Below are positions 13,443 to 17,833 of a stretch of DNA of 17,833 nt, piece by piece. Location: the NCBI GenBank assembly GCA_003266145.1, contig MVJJ01000145.1, positions 1 through 17,833 of the forward strand, read 5' to 3'. Numbering within the stretch: the first letter of the stretch is position 1; every line of letters starts with the position of its first letter. A program made the translations under genes and the position numbers. Origin of the DNA: Methanosphaera sp. SHI613 (GTDB taxonomy: Archaea > Methanobacteriota > Methanobacteria > Methanobacteriales > Methanobacteriaceae). The notes beneath the pieces were generated by a model. It was not told the origin of the DNA and made no database searches. It worked only from the letters and a program-made list of their open reading frames with translations.

Positions 13443-13469
13443 TGAATACATTTCTTTTATTACAAAGTT

Positions 13470-13483
13470 AGAGGACGTTCTCT
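13470..13483 (+). other. 14-nt dyad upstream of tuf
   Basis: AGAGGACGTTCTCT is a near-perfect palindrome with one G-T pair, in a relatively G+C-rich patch between the long hairpin and the tuf promoter. It is a possible protein-binding site; no factor can be named. Confidence 0.25.
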
Positions 13484-13551
13484 GGATAAATAATCTAGCA
13501 ATCGGCTTACTAACAATTATAAATCACACTATATGAAAAAATAGTTCCTGA

Positions 13552-13564
13552 TTTATAAATTATA
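13552..13564 (+). promoter_or_regulatory. TATA box of tuf
   Basis: TTTATAAATTATA is a good match to methanogen TATA boxes and lies about 45 nt before the ATG, giving a leader near 20-25 nt. A second TATA-like octamer, TATAAATC (13518-13525), faces it in inverted orientation with GATTTATA (13550-13557). Confidence 0.5.
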
Positions 13565-13601
13565 TTCAAAACACATGTTATATTAATATGGAGGAAATAT
13601 A

Positions 13602-14843
13602 ATGGCAAAAGCAAAAGAACATATGAACTTAGCAGTAATTGGTCACGTAGACCACGGTAAATCAACATTAGTAGGACACCTTTTATTATTATCAGGTGCT
13701 ATCGCAGAACAACAATTAGATGAAGGAGAAGACAAATTCAGATTTGTTATGGACAAACTCGGAGAAGAAAGAGAAAGAGGAGTAACCATCGATCTTGCTC
13801 ACGAAAAATTCGAAACCAAAAAATACGAATACACTGTAGTAGATTGTCCAGGACACCGTGACTTCGTTAAAAACATGATTACTGGTGCTTCACAAGCAGA
13901 CGCAGCAGTTCTCGTAGTTGCAGCAAACGACGGTGTAATGCCACAAACAAAAGAACACATCTTCTTATCAAGAACATTAGGTATCAACCAAATCATCATC
14001 GCTGTAAACAAAATGGATTTAGTTGACTACTCAGAAGAAAAATACAACGAACTCAAAGAAGAAGTAGGAAACTTAATCAAAACAATCGGATTCGATCCTA
14101 AAACAGTACCTTTCATACCATTATCAGCATTTGAAGGAGATAACATAACCGAAAAATCATCCAACACACCATGGTATGACGGTAAAACATTAATCGAAGA
14201 ATTAGATGAATTCGCAGCACCTGAAAAACCAACAGACTTACCATTAAGATTACCTATTCAAGACGTATACTCAATTACTGGTGTAGGTACAGTACCTGTA
14301 GGAAGAGTAGAAACCGGTATCTTAAAAACTGGAGACAACATAGCATTTGAACCAGCTGGAGTAACTGGTGAAGTAAAATCTATCGAAATGCACCACGAAA
14401 TTCTCGAAACAGCTGAACCTGGAGACAACGTTGGATTCAACGTAAGAGGTGTAGGTAAAAACGATATTAAACGTGGAGACGTAGCAGGAACCACAGCTCA
14501 CCCACCTAGTGTAGCTAAAGAATTCAAAGCACAAGTTGTTGTATTACAACACCCTGGTGTAATCACAGTTGGATACACACCTGTATTCCACGCACACACC
14601 TCACAAGTAGCTTGTACATTCTTAAGATTAGACACAAAACTCGACCCTGCAACCGGTCAAGCTAAAGAAGAAGACCCTGACTTCCTCAAAACTGGAGATG
14701 CAGCAATCGTTACAATCAAACCAACAAAACCTATGGTAATTGAAAAAATCAAAGAAATCCCTCACATGGGAAGATTCGCTATCCGTGATATGGGTCAAAC
14801 AGTTGCAGCAGGTATGTGTATAGACATTACCGACGCAAAATAA
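13602..14843 (+). CDS. tuf: Translation elongation factor 1-alpha (aEF-1A)
   Basis: This 413-residue GTPase delivers aminoacyl-tRNA to the ribosomal A site. G motifs are GHVDHGKS (14-21), DCPGH (81-85) and NKMD (136-139), with RGVTID (59-64) as the effector-region T. The beta-barrel domains II and III follow, including GVGTVPVGRVETG (227-239) and the C-terminal MGRFAIRDMGQTVAAG. The long SSNTPWYDGKTLIEELD insert marks the archaeal/eukaryotic type, not bacterial EF-Tu. GGAGG at 13590-13594 ends 7 nt before the ATG. The gene has its own TATA box and a stop-overlapping terminator hairpin, as expected for one of the cell's most abundant proteins. Confidence 0.98.
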   Translation: MAKAKEHMNLAVIGHVDHGKSTLVGHLLLLSGAIAEQQLDEGEDKFRFVMDKLGEERERGVTIDLAHEKFETKKYEYTVVDCPGHRDFVKNMITGASQADAAVLVVAANDGVMPQTKEHIFLSRTLGINQIIIAVNKMDLVDYSEEKYNELKEEVGNLIKTIGFDPKTVPFIPLSAFEGDNITEKSSNTPWYDGKTLIEELDEFAAPEKPTDLPLRLPIQDVYSITGVGTVPVGRVETGILKTGDNIAFEPAGVTGEVKSIEMHHEILETAEPGDNVGFNVRGVGKNDIKRGDVAGTTAHPPSVAKEFKAQVVVLQHPGVITVGYTPVFHAHTSQVACTFLRLDTKLDPATGQAKEEDPDFLKTGDAAIVTIKPTKPMVIEKIKEIPHMGRFAIRDMGQTVAAGMCIDITDAK

Positions 14844-14878
14844 GTAAATTAACTTTTACTTATTAACTTTTTTCTTTT
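14841..14878 (+). terminator. tuf terminator beginning in the stop codon
   Basis: TAAGTAAA (14841-14848) and TTTACTTA (14855-14862) form a perfect 8-bp stem whose first bases are the stop codon TAA. T-rich sequence (T6 at 14868-14873, then T4) follows. Confidence 0.7.
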
Positions 14879-14941
14879 CAAATTGGATTCCCATGTGATA
14901 ACTATTTTTTCAAATGGATAATTTTACTTGAAGATAAAATA

Positions 14942-14955
14942 TTAACACTTGTTAA
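14942..14955 (+). promoter_or_regulatory. Dyad upstream of the rps10 promoter
   Basis: TTAACA and TGTTAA flank two central bases (CT), making a perfect 14-bp dyad about 30 nt upstream of the presumed rps10 TATA box. The same half-sites, overlapped, make up the palindrome at 316-327 before rpoH. Operator role is inferred only. Confidence 0.3.
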
Positions 14956-14981
14956 CCTATATTTTTCATGTGTTACTTTTG

Positions 14982-14990
14982 AATATAATT
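14982..14990 (+). promoter_or_regulatory. Candidate TATA box of rps10
   Basis: AATATAATT sits about 55 nt before the rps10 ATG and would place the transcript start near 15010. The preceding ACTTTTGA resembles the bases before the fusA TATA box. Confidence 0.35.
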
Positions 14991-15040
14991 ATCATGGAAT
15001 CTAGTAAACGATTATTTTTTTATTTAGAAGGAGAATTTGA

Positions 15041-15349
15041 ATGAACAAAGCTAGAATTAAATTAACCGGTACCGACCCAGAAAAAATAGCTGATGTATGT
15101 GATCAACTCAAAAAAATAGCTGAAAGAACTGGTGTCGATTTATCTGGACCTATCCCACTTCCTACTAAAAAATTAGTAGTACCAACAAGAAAAAGTCCTG
15201 ATGGTGAAGGTAAAGCATCATGGGAAAAATGGGAATTAAGAATTCACAAACGTCTTGTAGGAATTGAAGCTGATGAAAGAGCTATGAGACAAGTTATGAA
15301 AGTTAATGTTCCAGATAATGTAAGTATTGAAATAGAACTTAAAGCATAA
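15041..15349 (+). CDS. rps10: 30S ribosomal protein S10 (uS10)
   Basis: This 102-residue protein belongs to the head of the small ribosomal subunit. Family features are KARIKLTGTDPEKIADVCDQ at the N-terminus, the loop segment GPIPLPTKKLVVPTRKSPDG that reaches into the ribosome, and WEKWELRIHKRLVGIEADER in the second half. Length matches archaeal S10. GGAG at 15030-15033 precedes the ATG by 7 nt. The gene follows tuf as in other euryarchaea and is followed by a strong hairpin with T8 and then by tRNA-Ser. Confidence 0.97.
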   Translation: MNKARIKLTGTDPEKIADVCDQLKKIAERTGVDLSGPIPLPTKKLVVPTRKSPDGEGKASWEKWELRIHKRLVGIEADERAMRQVMKVNVPDNVSIEIELKA

Positions 15350-15362
15350 TCAAAAACTATAT

Positions 15363-15413
15363 AAATCATTACTATCAGATATAGTAATAGATTTGTATTA
15401 GTTAATTTTTTTT
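15363..15413 (+). terminator. rps10 terminator
   Basis: ATTACTAT (15368-15375) pairs with ATAGTAAT (15381-15388). AAATC (15363-15367) with GATTT (15390-15394) extends the stem to 13 bp around a single bulged A. T8 follows at 15406-15413, immediately before the tRNA-Ser gene. Confidence 0.65.
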
Positions 15414-15418
15414 CACAT

Positions 15419-15502
15419 GCCGAGATAGCAAAGCCAGGTAACGCGCCGGACTTGAGATCCGGTGGGCAATTGCCCGCATGGGTTCGAATCCCATTCTCGG
15501 CG
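15419..15502 (+). tRNA. tRNA-Ser (anticodon UGA)
   Basis: An 84-nt class II tRNA with a fully Watson-Crick acceptor stem (15419-15425 with 15495-15501), anticodon stem CCGGA/TCCGG, T arm ATGGG/CCCAT with loop TTCGAAT, and a long variable arm containing GGGCAATTGCCC. The 7-nt anticodon loop reads C-T-TGA-G-A with TGA at 15453-15455, which decodes UCA and related serine codons; the long variable arm supports serine. Discriminator is G15502; CCA is not encoded. T-rich DNA follows. Confidence 0.96.
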
Positions 15503-15855
15503 TAATTTTTATATTCACATATTTTTTTCATAATTTTATTTTTTTATTTTTATCATTTTTACAAAAATCTGTTTTTATTGTCTTTTTATGATTCATATAT
15601 ATAATATATTTTTAGATTAATTTTTTAATATGTCTTTAATATATTTGCTATTAGCTATTGTTATTTGCCACTTTTTTTATATACCTATTAAATTGTTTAA
15701 TCTATCTTCAAGTATATTTATTTTAAATCTCATAGCATAATCTTCTATTGAAATCTATTAGAATATCCATTCATAATTATGACCTAAGGATATTAAAATA
15801 TAATCAAAAAAAAATAGTTGAGGGGGTTGAAGTTTTATTTCTTGTTTTCAATCAG
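15503..15855. other. 353-nt intergenic region between tRNA-Ser and prf1
   Basis: This convergent region is very A+T-rich. It begins with T-runs that can end the tRNA-Ser transcript and ends with an A9 run that serves as a T-tract for prf1 on the other strand. I see no gene or clear repeat in between. Confidence 0.6.
15806..15814 (-). terminator. T-tract terminator of prf1
   Basis: Nine A residues on the plus strand are nine T residues on the coding strand of prf1, about 40 nt past its stop codon. They directly follow a C-rich patch, a typical archaeal T-run terminator. Confidence 0.55.
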
Positions 15856-17088
15856 TTATATCTTGTACCTGAGTATTCCGGCTATTCCACCGAATGCCTT
15901 GTCAAGCTGTGTTCCTTCTTCCGTTTCAACGGATATGACCTCAACCGCTGTAGCCACTTCTTCTGCCAGTTCAATAAATTCTTCAGCAGTCTCCTGTGTT
16001 TTGGTCAGATTCATCTTATCGTTACAGTTAGGGCATTGCTTATCCGGTGCGTCCTGATGTTGTCTGGTTGTTATGACTTCTATAGTACCACATGAAGGGC
16101 ACTGGTATGTTTGTCTGTTTGTCTTTAGGTTTTCTGACAGTAACAATGTTTCCACGGCACCCATCTGAAGATTCTGTCTTACCTGTTTTTCTCCATATGT
16201 GGATAATCCGTTTTCTGAAATTAAGCCACTGAGGAATTTTTTCATCAGTTTCTTTTCTCTCATGATGTCCATTTCTTCCAGTGCATCAGTGGATTCGTCG
16301 ATAACTTCTCTTATTCCGAAGTCTCCAGTATAGGATGTATCTACAATGTTTATTATTTTATCTTTTATTCTATAGTCCAGGTAGTCCCCTTCTTCAAAGT
16401 CATTTTTTGTATGTCCAGGTCCACCAATCAACACTCCCTTGAGTTCATCGTCAATCGGTAGCAGGGTATCATTGGTATGTTGGCCTATACGTTTTAGGAA
16501 TTTGTGTGCCTCATCCTCAATTACACGGTCAAACCTTCTTTGTGATTGACCTCCGGCCTTATGTTTGCCGGGTACACCACTGGTAAGTGTTTTCACGATA
16601 TCTATCCTTTTTCCTCTAAGGGTTGCAATGGTTGCTTCCTTTCTGTCCAGCACCAGTACACCATAGACTTCCTTGTATTCAATCAGCTGCTTTAACGGAT
16701 CGAGGAAGAATTGACTGTCACAGTGATAGATGTATGTCTGTACAGGTTCAGGTGGTTCAAATACATATGTTTCCATCTTTTCTGTACCTGGTCCTCCTTT
16801 AGGTATCATCCCTACAAACATTACCAGACCTTTTTCAGGTGGCTGTGGGAAGAGTTTCAGTCTCTGGATGATTACCTCTATCGCGGACTGTACATTTTTT
16901 CTTGTCTGTTTGCTTTTGATGTTTGAACTTTGTCCGATTTCATCAACCATCTGTTTTCTAACATCACTTACCTGTTTGTCATGTGGTATGTATACACTTA
17001 CAAGTTCAGTTCCTCTTCCTTTCTTATCTTCCAATTCCTTCAATGTTTTCTTAACTTCATACATTTCCTTTGATGATACTTCACTCAT
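15856..17088 (-). CDS. prf1: Peptide chain release factor 1 (aRF1/eRF1 family)
   Basis: This 410-residue class I release factor recognises all three stop codons and triggers peptide release. The N domain carries NIKSKQTRKNV (NIKS at 56-59, stop-codon reading). The M domain carries GKHKAGGQSQRRFDR (GGQ at 179-181, reaching the peptidyl-transferase centre). The C domain has a small metal-binding insertion with C330, C333, C352 and C355, and ends in the family's typical GGIAGILRYKI. I start at the ATG at 17088 (MSEVSSKEMYE), which aligns with homologues; an in-frame ATG at 17103 would add five residues. Neither has a strong ribosome binding site: GGGATTTGAT before 17088 is weak. A TATA-like ATATTTAA lies about 35 nt before 17103. 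It is convergent with the ribosomal cluster. Confidence 0.96.
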   Translation of the reverse strand: MSEVSSKEMYEVKKTLKELEDKKGRGTELVSVYIPHDKQVSDVRKQMVDEIGQSSNIKSKQTRKNVQSAIEVIIQRLKLFPQPPEKGLVMFVGMIPKGGPGTEKMETYVFEPPEPVQTYIYHCDSQFFLDPLKQLIEYKEVYGVLVLDRKEATIATLRGKRIDIVKTLTSGVPGKHKAGGQSQRRFDRVIEDEAHKFLKRIGQHTNDTLLPIDDELKGVLIGGPGHTKNDFEEGDYLDYRIKDKIINIVDTSYTGDFGIREVIDESTDALEEMDIMREKKLMKKFLSGLISENGLSTYGEKQVRQNLQMGAVETLLLSENLKTNRQTYQCPSCGTIEVITTRQHQDAPDKQCPNCNDKMNLTKTQETAEEFIELAEEVATAVEVISVETEEGTQLDKAFGGIAGILRYKI

Positions 17089-17103
17089 ATTATCAAATCC
17101 CAT

Positions 17104-17833
17104 ATATCTAATATTGTCATGTGATTAAATTAAATTGCTTAAATATGTGTAATCTTTTTTAATTCTCGTTTATTTGGCGGTTAATCTCTTTATTATTGTT
17201 TTTTGAAGAATTTGTTACACATTCATAAAAATCGATATCCATAATTTGTATAGTTATTTAATATTATGTTTTTCATAGTATTTTATATTGATTGTTTTTT
17301 GACGTTTGGATTAATACTTGACATATAATCTTTTTTATGATGCTCTTTTTTTGGAATTTTTTCTCTCCAATCAAGCATACAGTATATCAATTTCATGGAT
17401 TGTTATCTAATCATTAACTCTCATAACTTCTTATTTAATCAGTCATAACTTTGTTTATTCAACTGGTAATATGTTTAATCCATTAATCTGTATATCCTAA
17501 TGTACATCTAGTATTCATATTTCATTATTTAATATGATCTTTGTCATGTTTTAAATGTTATAATGTATCCCTCTTTAGGGTCTTCCTCAGTTATTATGAT
17601 TGTAATAGTGGATGAAAAAAATATTAAAAATAGGACTAGGTTCTTATTACTCCTAGGGGGGGCATATTAAAGATTATCGTAAGCTTATATGAAAAAAGTA
17701 AAGACAAGTGTAATAATGATCAAGGAAGTTTATTCGGAAAAAACATTAATAATCATGAAGTAAAAGTTAAAATAAAAAAAGTACACGTATCTTTATGAAT
17801 TCTAAAACAATATCCTATTAATCATTACAATTA
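17104..17833. other. 730-nt A+T-rich region upstream of prf1, no gene seen
   Basis: It holds the presumed prf1 promoter (minus strand, around 17131-17140) and long A+T-rich sequence. A nonamer, TCATAACTT, occurs at 17421-17429 and 17443-17451. An isolated G+C-rich patch at 17631-17662 has two competing 5-bp stems (17631-17635 with 17651-17655; 17636-17640 with 17652-17656) and a G7 run at 17656-17662. A 24-codon frame at 17689 lacks a ribosome binding site. The neighbouring gene lies beyond the window. Confidence 0.6.

Larger units (their letters stand above)
13159..13601. other. 443-nt non-coding region between fusA and tuf
   Basis: No gene is visible. The region contains the fusA terminator (13161-13197), a 6-bp hairpin (13337-13342 with 13357-13362), a 17-bp hairpin (13404-13442), a further copy of one hairpin arm (TACAAAG, 13461-13467), a dyad at 13470-13483, and the tuf promoter and ribosome binding site. 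Confidence 0.7.

Noticed and set aside
15748..16095. Plus-strand frames over the 3' end of prf1
   Set aside because: The minus strand encodes the well-conserved release factor C domain here; the plus-strand frames lack a ribosome binding site and family features.
17689..17763. 24-codon ORF near the window end
   Set aside because: It has no ribosome binding site, no known match and chance length.

Overview
The window is a run of core transcription and translation genes from a very A+T-rich methanogenic archaeon. The split RNA polymerase subunits (rpoB2/rpoB1 and rpoA1/rpoA2), an archaeal KH-only NusA, aEF-2 with a diphthamide site, aEF-1A, an archaeal class I release factor, tRNAs without encoded CCA, TATA-like boxes and strong GGAGG ribosome binding sites all say Euryarchaeota. 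The gene order and proteins fit Methanobacteriales, and base composition suggests a Methanosphaera- or Methanobrevibacter-like organism. The genus is inference; the order is fairly secure.

Layout. Positions 5-232 hold two tandem tRNA-Lys genes (UUU and CUU). Next is rpoH (357-590), cut off from the other polymerase genes by a 993-nt region with no convincing gene. The operon rpoB2, rpoB1, rpoA1, rpoA2, rpl30e, nusA (1584-9502) follows with gaps of 0-25 nt. Then come rps12-rps7 (9755-10772), fusA (10966-13158), tuf (13602-14843) and rps10 (15041-15349): the archaeal str cluster, broken here into units that mostly have their own TATA-like box and hairpin/T-tract terminator. A tRNA-Ser(UGA) follows. 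The release factor gene prf1 lies convergently on the minus strand (15856-17088). The last 730 nt is A+T-rich and carries no gene I can support.

Together the genes make most of RNA polymerase (H, B'', B', A', A''), a transcription factor (NusA), three small-subunit ribosomal proteins (S12, S7, S10), a large-subunit protein (L30e), both elongation factors, the stop-codon release factor and three tRNAs. All genes look intact.

The coding content is ordinary. The unexplained signals are in the non-coding DNA: (1) the rpoH-rpoB2 gap contains a 19-bp compound hairpin (879-934) and, at 1234-1377, three copies of a GAGGACTCTATG-like motif at an exact 34-nt period, separated by hairpins and ending in a T8 tract, which I read as a candidate structured RNA; (2) the fusA-tuf gap holds a 17-bp hairpin (13404-13442) whose two G-U pairs exist only in plus-strand RNA and whose arms have alternative partners; (3) dyads built from TTAACA/TGTTAA half-sites lie upstream of rpoH and rps10. 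None of these was compared with any database.
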